Shown one piece after another: positions 40,226 through 48,747 of a stretch of DNA of 64,000 bases. Below the pieces are notes generated by a model. It had not been told where the DNA came from and searched no databases. It saw only the letters and a program-made list of their open reading frames with translations. Location: contig NZ_AP018365.1 of the NCBI RefSeq assembly GCF_016756395.1, positions 1,426,001 to 1,490,000 of the forward strand, given 5' to 3'. How positions within the stretch are numbered: the stretch's first letter is position 1; each line of letters opens with the position of its first letter. Both the position numbers and the translations under genes were made by a program. The stretch is from Streptomyces sp. SN-593 (lineage in GTDB: Bacteria > Actinomycetota > Actinomycetes > Streptomycetales > Streptomycetaceae).

Positions 40226-40301
40226 GGTTCCCCCGCGCCCCTGGGTTCGGACGGCTTCCTCCGTGCGAGGGGCGGCACCCGCCCAGGGGCGCGGGGGAAC
40301 C
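40226..40301. terminator. Bidirectional hairpin with perfect 20-bp arms
   Basis: Arms 40226-40245 and 40282-40301 are exact inverse complements (GGTTCCCCCGCGCCCCTGGG and its reverse complement), separated by 36 bases that can themselves pair weakly. It fills the gap between two convergent genes and ends one base before the stop of the quinone oxidoreductase. This GGTTCCCCCGCGCCCC motif recurs in many streptomycete intergenic regions. Confidence 0.85.
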
Positions 40302-41285
40302 TCACGGAAGGACGACGAGCCGTCCCACCGTCGTGCCGTCGCTGACCCTCTGGACGGCGTCGGCGGCCGCTGTGAGGGGAAGGCGTTCGCTGACGAGCGG
40401 CTTGACCGCGCCCTTGGCGGCCAGGTCGGTGAGTTCGTCGTGGGCCCGCCGGACGGCCGCCGGGTCCTGCGTGTTGTACAGCCCCCAGTGCAGCCCGAGG
40501 ATCGTGTAGTTCTTCACGAGCGCGTGGTTGAGCCCCGGCGCGGGGATCGTCCCGCTGGTGAAGCCGACCACCACGATGCGCCCTTCGAAGGCGATGCACT
40601 TCGTGGACCGGGTGTAGGCGTCGCCGCCGACCGGGTCGTAGACGACGTCGGCGCCGCGCCCGCCGGTGGCCTCCTTGACCACGGCCACGAAGTCCTCGCG
40701 GTGCCGGTCCACGACCACGTCGGCGCCCGCCTCGCGTGCGGCGCCGGCCTTCTCCGGCCCGCCGACCACGCCGATGACGGTGGCGCCGGCCGCCTTGCCG
40801 AGCTGGACGGCCGCGCTGCCGACGCCGCCGGCCGCAGCGTGCACCAGCAGCGTCTCGCCGGGGCGCAGCGCGGCGCGGCGGTGCAGGCCGAACCAGCCGG
40901 TCTGGTAGCCGATGTGCAGGGCGGCGGCCTCGGCGTCGTCGAGCGCCTCGGGCGCGGGCAGCACGCCGGCCGCGGGCACCACCGCGTACTCGGCGTACGC
41001 CCCCGCGGGCAGGGCGACCGGGCTGATGACGCGGTCGCCGGGGGTGAGCCCGGCCACGCCCTCGCCGGCGCGGACGACCTCACCGCACAGCTCGACGCCG
41101 GGGGTGAAGGGCAGCGGCGGCCGGACCTGGTACTGGCCGCGGCACAGCAGCGCGTCGGGGAAGTTGACGCAGGCGGCGCGCACCCGCAGCAGCACCTCGC
41201 CGGGGCCGGGCGCCGGGGTGGGTATCTCGTCGAGGCGCATCGCCTCGCGCGGTTCGCCGTTGTGGTGGACGCGCCATGCCTTCAC
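40302..41285 (-). CDS. NADPH:quinone oxidoreductase family protein (MDR superfamily)
   Basis: A 327-residue zinc-independent medium-chain reductase. GroES-like part: RVRAACVNFPDALLCRGQYQ and PFTPGVELCGEVV; Rossmann part: LLVHAAAGGVGSAAVQLGKA, ATVIGVVGG, VVDRHREDFVA; end: LHWGLYNTQDP and GRLVVLP. Likely reduces quinones or enones with NADPH. The GTG at 41285 overlaps the TetR stop as GTGA, so the two genes are cotranscribed. It converges on the acyl-CoA dehydrogenase operon across a strong hairpin. Confidence 0.92.
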   Translation of the reverse strand: MKAWRVHHNGEPREAMRLDEIPTPAPGPGEVLLRVRAACVNFPDALLCRGQYQVRPPLPFTPGVELCGEVVRAGEGVAGLTPGDRVISPVALPAGAYAEYAVVPAAGVLPAPEALDDAEAAALHIGYQTGWFGLHRRAALRPGETLLVHAAAGGVGSAAVQLGKAAGATVIGVVGGPEKAGAAREAGADVVVDRHREDFVAVVKEATGGRGADVVYDPVGGDAYTRSTKCIAFEGRIVVVGFTSGTIPAPGLNHALVKNYTILGLHWGLYNTQDPAAVRRAHDELTDLAAKGAVKPLVSERLPLTAAADAVQRVSDGTTVGRLVVLP

Positions 41286-41977
41286 GTGGGATCTCCCGGG
41301 GTCGCGGGCGGCCGCAACGAGTGCAGCAGCAGGTCGGAGAACTCGGCGGCGACCTGCTCGGCGGTGAGCGGGCCGTCCGCGTGGTACCAGGTGCCGAGGT
41401 GGTGCACCGAGCCGAAGAAGTAGTCCACCACCAGGTCGGGGCGGGGTTCGGGCCGCAGGAGGCCGTCGCGCTGCCCCTCCTCGATGAGCGCGCGGAACGT
41501 CTCGTGGTAGCGGCGGCGCTCGGCGCGCACCGCCTTCTGCTTCTCCGGACCGAGCTGGTGGATCGAGCGGAAGAAGATCTTCGTGTCGTCGAGGTTCTGG
41601 ATGCTGGTGACGACGACGTCGGCGGCGGCCTCGGCGATCCGCTCGGTGACGGGGACCGGGCGGGCCGCGATCGCGTCGAGCCGTTCGGTCTGCAGCCGCA
41701 GCACCCGCCCGTAGATCTCGTGCAGCAGGTCGTCCTTGGAGCCGAAGTAGTGGTAGAGGGCGCCCTTGGTGACGCCGGCGGCCTCCACGATCTCCTGCAC
41801 CGAGGTGCGGTCGTAGCCGCGCTCGGCGAACAGCCGGGTGGCCTCGGCGAGCAGCCGTTCGGGCACGGCCGCGGTCGCGCCCGGTGCGGTGGTGCCCGGT
41901 GCGGTGGCGCCCGCTCGCGCGGTGCCCGGTCCCGTACCGCCGCCACCGCTGCTGCCGCTCGTCGCCTTGCGTGCCAT
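41282..41977 (-). CDS. TetR family regulator (fatty-acid/sterol catabolism type)
   Basis: A 231-residue regulator. After a Gly/Thr/Ala-rich 38-residue lead come ERLLAEATRLFAERGYDRTSVQEIVEAAGVTKGALYHYFGSK, a textbook TetR helix-turn-helix, and a C-terminal domain of the kind seen in KstR2/FadR-like acyl-CoA-responsive regulators (FFRSIHQLGPEKQKAVRAER, RPDLVVDYFFGSVHHLGTWY). It lies among acyl-CoA genes and between two copies of a GCATAC-N6-GTCGGT operator (37853 and 44631), its likely targets. Confidence 0.9.
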   Translation of the reverse strand: MARKATSGSSGGGGTGPGTARAGATAPGTTAPGATAAVPERLLAEATRLFAERGYDRTSVQEIVEAAGVTKGALYHYFGSKDDLLHEIYGRVLRLQTERLDAIAARPVPVTERIAEAAADVVVTSIQNLDDTKIFFRSIHQLGPEKQKAVRAERRRYHETFRALIEEGQRDGLLRPEPRPDLVVDYFFGSVHHLGTWYHADGPLTAEQVAAEFSDLLLHSLRPPATPGDPT

Positions 41978-42034
41978 GGCTGCCCTCTCCTCGTGCCGTC
42001 CGGTCGGCCGGCGGCGTTCCGGCCGGTACGGACC

Positions 42035-43774
42035 CTATCCGGCCGCCGCCCTCAGTTCGCGGCGCAGGATCTTTCCGGTCGTGGTCTTGGGCAGCTCGAC
42101 GCGCACCTCGACCTGCCGCGGGTACTTGAAGGCCGCCAGCCGCTCCCGGCAGTACGCGACCAGTTCCTCCGGCTCGACGGCGGCGCCCGGCTGGAGACTG
42201 ACGTACGCCTTCACGCTCTCGCCGCGGTAGGCGTCGGGCACCCCCACGACGGCGGCCTCGCGGACGGCCGGATGGGTGTAGAGGACGTCCTCGACCTCGC
42301 GCGGCCAGACCTTGAAGCCGGAGGCGTTGATCATGTCCTTCTTGCGGTCGACGACGTACAGCCAGCCGTCCTCGTCCATGAAGCCGACGTCGCCGGTGCG
42401 CAGTTCGCCGCCGGGCAGGCCCGCCGCGGTCTCCTCCGGCTTGTTCCAGTAGCCGGGCACCACCATCGGACCGCTGACCGCGATCTCGCCCTGCTGCCCG
42501 AACGGCACCTCGGCGCCCGTGTCGTCGAGGATGCGGACCATGGTGCCGGGGCCGGGCACGCCGACCGCGAGGGTGCCCGACTCCGGGTCGACCGGCGCCT
42601 CCAGGCCCGGCGGCACGCTCGCGCACGGCGCGGTGCACTCCGTCAGGCCGTAGCCGTTGGCGAGGTAGCGGCCGCCGGAGCGGGTCCGGAAGGACTCGAC
42701 CACGGCGGGCGGCAGCGGAGCGCCGCCCGAGGCGATATGCCGGAAGGAGGCGAAGTCGCCGGGCGCGGCGTCGGGCCGGGCGAGCAGCGCCATGAACGCG
42801 GTCGAGGGGCCGACGGTGAAGGCCGGGCGGTGCTCGCGGAACGCGTCGAGCACCACGCCGGGCTCGAAGCGGTAGGCGAGCGCCACGCTGTGGCCGCCGG
42901 CCAGGGCCGCGGCGAGCTGGCAGACCATGCCGGTGATGTGGAAGAGCGGTGCCAGCACGAACACCACCGCGTCGTCCGGGAGTTGCTGGAGGCGGACCTG
43001 GCGGTGGGCGTTGAAGGAGATGTTGCCGTGGGTGTTGAGGGCGCCCTTGGGGTGGCCGCTGGTGCCGGAGGTGTAGCTGACCAGCGCGGTGTCGTCCGCG
43101 GCGGGCAGGTCCGCGGCGGAGCGTACCGGGCTGGGCCCGGCGTGGGCGCGGGCGACGGCGAGGACGTCCGGCGGCACGCCGGGGCCGTCGGAGGCGGTTC
43201 CCGCCGGGGTGGAGCCCTCGGGGGCGGGACCGTCGGAGGCCGGGAGCTCTGACGTCCCGGGCCGGGGGCGCTGCCCGAGCACCCGGGCGTCGTCGCGGGT
43301 CTGCAGGTCGTGCTCGTCGGCGGTCAGCGCGATCCGGACCGGCGAGTCGGCCACGGTGTCGCGGACGTACGCCTCCCAGGCGGTGCGCGAGCACAGGATC
43401 GCGGCGGCCCCCGCGTCGTGCAGGATGTGGGCCAACTCCCCGCTCTTGTACATCGGGTTGACCGGGATCACGACGCCGCCCGCCTTCCACGCGGCGAGCA
43501 GGCCGATCACGAACTGCGGCACGTTCTGGAGCATGACCGCGAGGCGGTCGCCGGGGGCGAAGCCGCGCTCGGCGAGGTGGCGGGCGAGGCCGTCGGAGAG
43601 GGCGTCCAACTCGCCGTACGCCAGGGTGCCGTCGAAGTAGCGCAGCGCGGGGCGCTCGGGGGTGCGCCCGGCGACGGCGAGGAAGGTGTGCAGCACGGAC
43701 GGCGGGTGCTCGCTCGCGGCGCGCTGCTCCTGCGTGAAGTGCTTCAGCCAGGGCTGGTCCGCGGAGGTCGTCAT
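42035..43774 (-). CDS. Acyl-CoA synthetase (AMP-forming)
   Basis: A 579-residue adenylate-forming ligase: VSYTSGTSGHPKGALNTHGN (ATP loop), VFVLAPLFHITGM, NGYGLTECTAP, GELRTGDVGFMDEDGWLYVVDRKKDMINASGFKVWPREVEDVL and KTTTGKILRREL with the catalytic lysine. These are long/medium-chain acyl-CoA synthetase signatures; it lacks the FAAL features of the ligase at 29212. A Ser/Pro-rich insert lies near 195-225. The ATG at 43774 overlaps the SDR stop as ATGA. It activates acids feeding the local beta-oxidation-type genes. Confidence 0.92.
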   Translation of the reverse strand: MTTSADQPWLKHFTQEQRAASEHPPSVLHTFLAVAGRTPERPALRYFDGTLAYGELDALSDGLARHLAERGFAPGDRLAVMLQNVPQFVIGLLAAWKAGGVVIPVNPMYKSGELAHILHDAGAAAILCSRTAWEAYVRDTVADSPVRIALTADEHDLQTRDDARVLGQRPRPGTSELPASDGPAPEGSTPAGTASDGPGVPPDVLAVARAHAGPSPVRSAADLPAADDTALVSYTSGTSGHPKGALNTHGNISFNAHRQVRLQQLPDDAVVFVLAPLFHITGMVCQLAAALAGGHSVALAYRFEPGVVLDAFREHRPAFTVGPSTAFMALLARPDAAPGDFASFRHIASGGAPLPPAVVESFRTRSGGRYLANGYGLTECTAPCASVPPGLEAPVDPESGTLAVGVPGPGTMVRILDDTGAEVPFGQQGEIAVSGPMVVPGYWNKPEETAAGLPGGELRTGDVGFMDEDGWLYVVDRKKDMINASGFKVWPREVEDVLYTHPAVREAAVVGVPDAYRGESVKAYVSLQPGAAVEPEELVAYCRERLAAFKYPRQVEVRVELPKTTTGKILRRELRAAAG

Positions 43775-44595
43775 GCCCGTCCGCCCCTCTCCGCCCCGGC
43801 GGCGTCCGCCGGTCGCTCCTCCGCGGCGGCGAGTTGCTGCTCGTACTGGCGCTGGAGCTTGTTCATGCCGCCGAGCCAGCGCTCGGGTTCCGCGGCGCGG
43901 GCGGCGTAGTAGCCGGCCACCTCGGGGTGCGGCAGGATCAGGAACCGCTCGGCCGCGATGCCCTCGATCACCGCGTCGGCCACGTCCTCGGGCTCGATGG
44001 CGGTCGGCGCGAGCACCAGGTCGCCGGCGGGACCGGTGGTGGAGAGCATCGCGGTGCGCACCCCCTGCGGGCAGACCGCGTGCGCGCGGACGCCGCGGTG
44101 CCGGTAGGTGAGCGACAGCCACTCGGCGAAGGCGAGCGCGCCGTGCTTGGTCACGGAGTACGGTGCCGCGCCGATCATCGTCAGCAGGCCGGCGGCGGAG
44201 ACGGTGGACACGAAGCGGCCGGAGCCGCGCTCCAGCCACTCCGGCAGCAGGTCGCGGGCGGCGCGGACGTGGCTCATCACGTTGACGTCCCAGGCCAGTT
44301 CCCAGGCGTCCTCGTCCGCCTCGGGACCCCCGCCGGTGCCGACGCCCGCGTTGGCGCAGAACACGTCGATGGTGCCGCCGAGCGCGGTCCGCGCGGCCGG
44401 CACCACGCCGGAGGCGTCGCCGGGCACCACCGCCGCGTCGATCTCGGCGGCGGTCGCGCGGGCGGCGTCGGCGTCGAGGTCGTTGACCGCCACCCGGGCG
44501 CCCTCGGCCGCGAACCGCCGGGCGAGTGCGGCCCCGATCCCGCCCCCGGCCCCCGTGACGACCACCCGGGCGCCGCTCAGCGCTTCCACGACCAC
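43771..44595 (-). CDS. Short-chain dehydrogenase/reductase
   Basis: A 274-residue classical SDR: VVVTGAGGGIGAALARRF (NAD(P) binding), CANAGVG, and the catalytic Ser in STVSAAGLL with YSVTKHG (YxxxK). The C-terminal part runs RWLGGMNKLQRQYEQQ. Substrate is probably a hydroxyacyl-CoA or similar hydroxy compound given the neighbours. GTG 44595 is chosen because GGAG lies seven bases upstream; the 44706 start would put the operator inside the gene. First gene of an operon with the acyl-CoA synthetase. Confidence 0.9.
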   Translation of the reverse strand: MVVEALSGARVVVTGAGGGIGAALARRFAAEGARVAVNDLDADAARATAAEIDAAVVPGDASGVVPAARTALGGTIDVFCANAGVGTGGGPEADEDAWELAWDVNVMSHVRAARDLLPEWLERGSGRFVSTVSAAGLLTMIGAAPYSVTKHGALAFAEWLSLTYRHRGVRAHAVCPQGVRTAMLSTTGPAGDLVLAPTAIEPEDVADAVIEGIAAERFLILPHPEVAGYYAARAAEPERWLGGMNKLQRQYEQQLAAAEERPADAAGAERGGRA

Positions 44596-44630
44596 GACGT
44601 GTCTCCTTCGACTCGACGGTGCGACCTTCT

Positions 44631-44648
44631 GCATACTAAGCGGTCGGT
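44631..44648. promoter_or_regulatory. Putative TetR operator upstream of the SDR-acyl-CoA synthetase operon
   Basis: GCATAC-N6-GTCGGT, 35 bp before the SDR start. The inner ACTAAGCGGTCGGT is the asymmetric form of a common TetR box. It matches the site at 37853-37870 at all 12 outer positions. Confidence 0.6.
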
Positions 44649-44812
44649 CACCGCTGCGGAAGGGCGGACGCGGCAGGGCCGGGCCCCGTCCGGGACCCGG
44701 CCCCACGCCGTACGGTCGGCGCCGCCGAGCGGCGCCTCACGTGTCCGGCGCGTCCGGCGCGTTCAGGCGCGCTGAGCACGTCCGGCGCGTTCAGGACATC
44801 CAACGCGATCAA

Positions 44813-44866
44813 CGTGCTCGGCGTGCTCAGCGTGCTCAGCGTGCTCAGCGTGCTCAGCGTGCTCAG
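44813..44866. repeat. 9-bp tandem repeat (CGTGCTCAG), six copies
   Basis: Six contiguous nonamers, the first with one change, ending within the stop codon of the penicillin-acylase-family gene. On the minus strand they extend beyond the stop codon, so they are non-coding. Confidence 0.9.
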
Positions 44867-47637
44867 CGGTGCGAGGGGAACTCCACCACCTGCTGGTAGG
44901 TGGGGCGGTTCTGCCAGCTGATCCGGTCGTCGGTGATGCCGCCGAGCGGCCGCTGCACGATCGAGTCGGCGCACCACTGGTCGCCGGCCGCGCAGCCGCC
45001 GTCGTCGCCCGGGTAGACGGTGGTCGCCGGGGTGGCGGCCGCCTGCTTCAACGTGGACAGCAGGATGTTCCGGCAGGCCGAGAGCTGCCCGCCGCCGCAG
45101 TAGGTGTGCGCCAACGGCCCCTGCACGCTCTGCCCGAGCACCTTGCGCAGGTCCTTGTCGACGTACGACCACCAGCCGTACTGGAAGGAACTGCCCGCGT
45201 GCGAGCCGGTCGGCCCGTGCCCGGCCGACGGCGACTCGTCGATGGTCAGGTCCGCCGCCAGCGCGTTGTACAGGTCGGTGCCGAGCCCCGTCTGGAACTC
45301 GCCCTGCACCAGCAGCGGCCACCACGCGTCCATGGTCCGCACCGCGTCCGCGTCGGCGTACGTGTGCGAACCGGCCGAGGTCTCGGTGCGCTTGGTGCCG
45401 TCCGCCAGCCACGTGGTCAACTGCTGGACGGCGGCGGCCTCCTGGCTGTCGGTCACCGGCGCGCTCTTGATCACCTGGAGCAGTTCGGGCAGAACGTCCT
45501 CACCGCGCAGGTCGGTCAGCGACGCGCTCGACATCGCCTTGACCAGCGACGCCCGGGTCACCCCGCCGGCCTGGACCAGCGCCTTGACCCGGTCCTCCAG
45601 CAGGTCGGCCCGGTGCACCGAGCCGTTGCCGAAGCCCGCCGAGGTGTAGCCGGGGGCCTGCTTGTTGTTCCAACTGATGTAGTAGTCCTGGTCGACGGAC
45701 TGCGGGTGCTGCGAAGGCGGCGTGTAGGTCGCCGTGTTGTGGGTCGGGTCCCAGCCCTGCCAGTCGTAGGCGCCGGTCCCCCACACCGGGAAGGACGCGT
45801 CCACCCCGGCCGCCCGCACCGGGTTGGTGCCGCTGTTGTAGTACGCGGTCTGCCGGGAGTCGGCGTAGAACCAGTTGAAGGTGTAGTTGATGTCCTGCGC
45901 CGCCTTCTGGAACGACGCCGCGTCGTGCACGAACCCCGGGTCGTTCAGCTCCTGGAAGCCGATGATCGAGTCCGCCTCGTGCATGTACGAACTGCGCAAC
46001 TGCGTGTAGGCGACCGGTTTTCCGCCGACCGTGGCCCGGTAGATCACCGGCCCGTACGCCGTCCGCCACACCTGCATCCGGTACGACCCGGCGGGGGTGG
46101 AGTCCGCGAGCGTCGGCGTCCAGGAGTTGGTGCGCTCCAGCTTCTCCATCGGCACGCAGCTACCGTGCAGGATGTAGTGCGTGTCGTCCTGGCAGAGCTG
46201 GACCGCGTAGGTGTCGGTCACGTCCTGCGAGGCGGAGGTGGCGCTCCACGCGTAGTCCTGGCCGCGGCCGAGTTCGACGTACATGCCCAGCCCCGCGAAC
46301 GACGCGCCGCGTGCGCTGATACCCGGGCCCTGGAGCTCCTGGAGCATCAGCAACTGCGGTGCGAAGTAGCCGGTCTGCGGGCCGAACACGGCGACCGGGT
46401 GGCCGCTGGCGGTGTGCGCGCCGCTCACCACCAGCGCGTTGGACATGCCCTTGCGGGGGTCGGAGAACATGTTCGAGGGCAGCACCCCCGGGCTCTTGGT
46501 GGTCGACTGGGTCGCCCCGCCGGTCGCGTCGTAGACCAGCGGCTCCGGCACCACCGAGCCGGGGTCGGGCAGCGCCTCGCCCTGCGCGCTGGCCGGCTTG
46601 CCCGCGTACGGGAACGAACTGCCGTCGTGCACGGTCGAGGTGGCCTCCGGGTCGTCCCGCTCCCGGAACGACTCCCACACGTTCGTGCCGTCCTGCACGC
46701 CGTACTTCTGCTGGGCGGCCAGCAGCGACAGCGCCGACTGCACCTCTCCCCCGCCGCCGGTGCCGAAGAGCGCGCCGATCACCGAGGCGAGCGCGATCAG
46801 GTCGGTGAGCTGGAACGGCTCGATGTCCCCGGCGTTGGTGATGGCGTTCACGTGCCCGGTCAGGTCGTACTCGCCGGGGAAGTACCGGCCGCTCTTCGCC
46901 GCGGTGATGTAGGCGTTGATGCCGTCGATGTAGTCCTGCGCGTCCGCGAGCGCCTGCCTGCCGCGGTCACCGCTGTTGTTGCTGAGCCAGTCGACCTGGG
47001 CCTGGAGGTCGGCCTCGGTGTAGGGCGCCTGCTGCCAGAACTCCTGCTCCAGGCCGCGGTTGGCCGCCGCGCCGCCGGCGAACGACGACAACTCCCCCCG
47101 GCCGACGTGCCGGAAGAGGTCCATCAGCCACAACCGGTCCTGCGCGGCGGCGTATCCCGCCCCGAACTCGGTGCCGTCCCGCGTGGTGCCCTTGATGTGC
47201 GGCACCCCGGTGGCCTTGTCGCGGGTGATCGTGACGTCGGAGCGCGGGCTGACCACCGAGGCGACCTGGTTCGAGGGCACCCCGAACGAGGACGAGTTGA
47301 AGAAGTTGCTCAGCGTCGCGTCCGTCAGGTTCTGGTACCCGGTCGCGAGCGAGGAGTACGGCCCGAGCTGGTCGGTCGTGTGGGCCGGGCGCGTACCGAA
47401 CGCCTTGTTGGCGAGGATGTCGGCGAGGGTGGCGTTGCCGTTCTCGCCGGGCGGCAGGATGTCCGAGCACTGCCCGCCGCAGTAGTCGGTGGTGGGGTCC
47501 GCGGCGTGCGCGGCCATCGCGCCCGGCGCCAACAGGGTGGCGCCGAGGGCCAGCAGCGCGGCGGCGGCCGCGGTTCTCAGGGTGCCGATCCGCCTGCCGA
47601 CGCGCGTGCCGATCCGTCGTGGGGTCCGTAGCGGCAT
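44863..47637 (-). CDS. Secreted penicillin acylase family protein (N-terminal nucleophile amidohydrolase)
   Basis: A 924-residue exported precursor. Signal peptide 1-~45 (RRIGTLRTAAAAALLALGAT, cleavage near AHAAD). The alpha-chain region contains DKATGVPHIKGTTRDGTEFGAGYAAAQDRLWLMDLFRHVGRGEL. The expected self-cleavage site is before Ser399 in KGMSNALVVSG, which becomes the beta-chain nucleophile; WGTGAYDWQGWDP and SWNNKQAPGY are beta-chain blocks. Family members hydrolyse penicillins, acyl-homoserine lactones or cyclic lipopeptides, so a quorum-quenching or lipopeptide-cleaving role is possible. ATG 47637 has GGAAGGAG upstream. The GC-rich 5' flank contains no obvious operator. Confidence 0.92.
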   Translation of the reverse strand: MPLRTPRRIGTRVGRRIGTLRTAAAAALLALGATLLAPGAMAAHAADPTTDYCGGQCSDILPPGENGNATLADILANKAFGTRPAHTTDQLGPYSSLATGYQNLTDATLSNFFNSSSFGVPSNQVASVVSPRSDVTITRDKATGVPHIKGTTRDGTEFGAGYAAAQDRLWLMDLFRHVGRGELSSFAGGAAANRGLEQEFWQQAPYTEADLQAQVDWLSNNSGDRGRQALADAQDYIDGINAYITAAKSGRYFPGEYDLTGHVNAITNAGDIEPFQLTDLIALASVIGALFGTGGGGEVQSALSLLAAQQKYGVQDGTNVWESFRERDDPEATSTVHDGSSFPYAGKPASAQGEALPDPGSVVPEPLVYDATGGATQSTTKSPGVLPSNMFSDPRKGMSNALVVSGAHTASGHPVAVFGPQTGYFAPQLLMLQELQGPGISARGASFAGLGMYVELGRGQDYAWSATSASQDVTDTYAVQLCQDDTHYILHGSCVPMEKLERTNSWTPTLADSTPAGSYRMQVWRTAYGPVIYRATVGGKPVAYTQLRSSYMHEADSIIGFQELNDPGFVHDAASFQKAAQDINYTFNWFYADSRQTAYYNSGTNPVRAAGVDASFPVWGTGAYDWQGWDPTHNTATYTPPSQHPQSVDQDYYISWNNKQAPGYTSAGFGNGSVHRADLLEDRVKALVQAGGVTRASLVKAMSSASLTDLRGEDVLPELLQVIKSAPVTDSQEAAAVQQLTTWLADGTKRTETSAGSHTYADADAVRTMDAWWPLLVQGEFQTGLGTDLYNALAADLTIDESPSAGHGPTGSHAGSSFQYGWWSYVDKDLRKVLGQSVQGPLAHTYCGGGQLSACRNILLSTLKQAAATPATTVYPGDDGGCAAGDQWCADSIVQRPLGGITDDRISWQNRPTYQQVVEFPSHR

Positions 47638-47793
47638 GTCTGCTCCTTCCGGATACCGGTGCGCGGAGGTTACCGCCGGTACGGACTCCCCGGAAGATGA
47701 ACATACGTCAGCTTTTCGTTTTCTCCGGCGCTCCATTTGGCGTGAACACGACGATACGTGCGCACATCGCCCGGACCCGCGGGGCCGCCGCCG

Positions 47794-48537
47794 TCACACG
47801 GCCCGCAGCACGAACACGCCCCACCCCAGGTAGCGGCGCTGGTACTCCAGATGGGTACGCCGGCTGTGGGCCAGGAACTCGCGCATGTCCGCCGCGTCCC
47901 GGTGGTCCGCCGGCACCGCCCGCAGCCAGTCCGAGATCGCGAACCACTGCTCGGCGACGTAGCGGTCCCAGCTGTCCCCGTCGGCCAGCACCATCTCCAC
48001 CAGCTCCGTGCCGGCGGCCTCGAACCGGTCCAGCGTGCCCACCAGCGAGGTGAAGTCCTCCGGCTCGAACCCCATCGCCTCGAACGCCTCCTTGGGCGCC
48101 GGCTCGGTCAGGTACGGCTCGCCGACCAGCATCAGCCCGCCCGGCCGCAGCGCCCGCCGCAGCAGGTCGACGGTGCCGCCGAGCCCGCCGCCGATCCACG
48201 TCGCCCCCACGCAGGACACGACGTCGAACGCCGCCGGCTCCGCCTCGTACGCCCCCGCGTCGCCGCGTACGAAGTCCACCCGCTCGGCCACCCCCAGCTC
48301 CGCGGCCCGCAGCCGGGCCGCCGTCAGGAACACCTCGCTCAGGTCGACCCCGACGCCCCCGGTGCCGTACCGCTCCGCCCAGCGGGTCAGCATCTCCCCC
48401 TTCCCGCACGCCAGGTCGAGCTGCCGCTGCCCCTCCTTCAGGCGGCAGACCTCGCCGAGGAGCATCAGCTTCTCGTCCGTGATGGGGTTCAGGATGCGGT
48501 GCCCGGACTCCGCGATCTCGTGATGGCGCAGGCTCAT
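47794..48537 (-). CDS. SAM-dependent class I methyltransferase
   Basis: A 247-residue methyltransferase. Motif I is LDLACGKGEML, followed by GVGVDLSEVFL with the ribose-binding Asp, DFVRGDAGAY and VSCVGATWIGGG, then LRPGGLMLVGEPYL. A C-terminal tail with YVAEQWFAISDWLRA and HLEYQRRYLGWGVFVLR resembles small-molecule methyltransferases. ATG 48537 follows GAGGAG; earlier in-frame starts add Arg/Pro-rich sequence. Single gene; substrate unknown. Confidence 0.9.
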   Translation of the reverse strand: MSLRHHEIAESGHRILNPITDEKLMLLGEVCRLKEGQRQLDLACGKGEMLTRWAERYGTGGVGVDLSEVFLTAARLRAAELGVAERVDFVRGDAGAYEAEPAAFDVVSCVGATWIGGGLGGTVDLLRRALRPGGLMLVGEPYLTEPAPKEAFEAMGFEPEDFTSLVGTLDRFEAAGTELVEMVLADGDSWDRYVAEQWFAISDWLRAVPADHRDAADMREFLAHSRRTHLEYQRRYLGWGVFVLRAV

Positions 48538-48720
48538 GCGACTCCTCGGCCGTACAGGCCCCCGGCGGGGGCAGAACCCGCGCATCGTGCCTGATCCGGG
48601 GGCACGGGTGCCAGTCGATATCGCGCGGCCGGGGAGGAGGTGGAGCCGCAGGCCCGGCAGCCGGGACGCCTCGGCGGTCCGGGCCTGCTCCCGGGCCGGT
48701 CCGGCGGCTCCCCGCCGTGA

Positions 48721-48747
48721 GCCCGGCAGGATCCGCCGGACAGGCCC
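48721..48747. repeat. Dispersed 27-bp repeat, copy 2
   Basis: Matches 35759-35785 at 26 of 27 bases and ends on the first base of the epimerase stop codon. Upstream, GGGCCTG and TCCGGCGG near 48678-48707 can pair with its CCGCCGGA and CAGGCCC, giving a bulged hairpin just after the epimerase gene on the minus strand, a possible terminator. Confidence 0.7.

Noticed and set aside
42035..44595. SDR at 43771 as the missing ketoreductase of the mycolate-like cassette
   Set aside because: It lies 9 kb away, is cotranscribed with an acyl-CoA synthetase and shares an operator with beta-oxidation-type genes, so a catabolic role is simpler.
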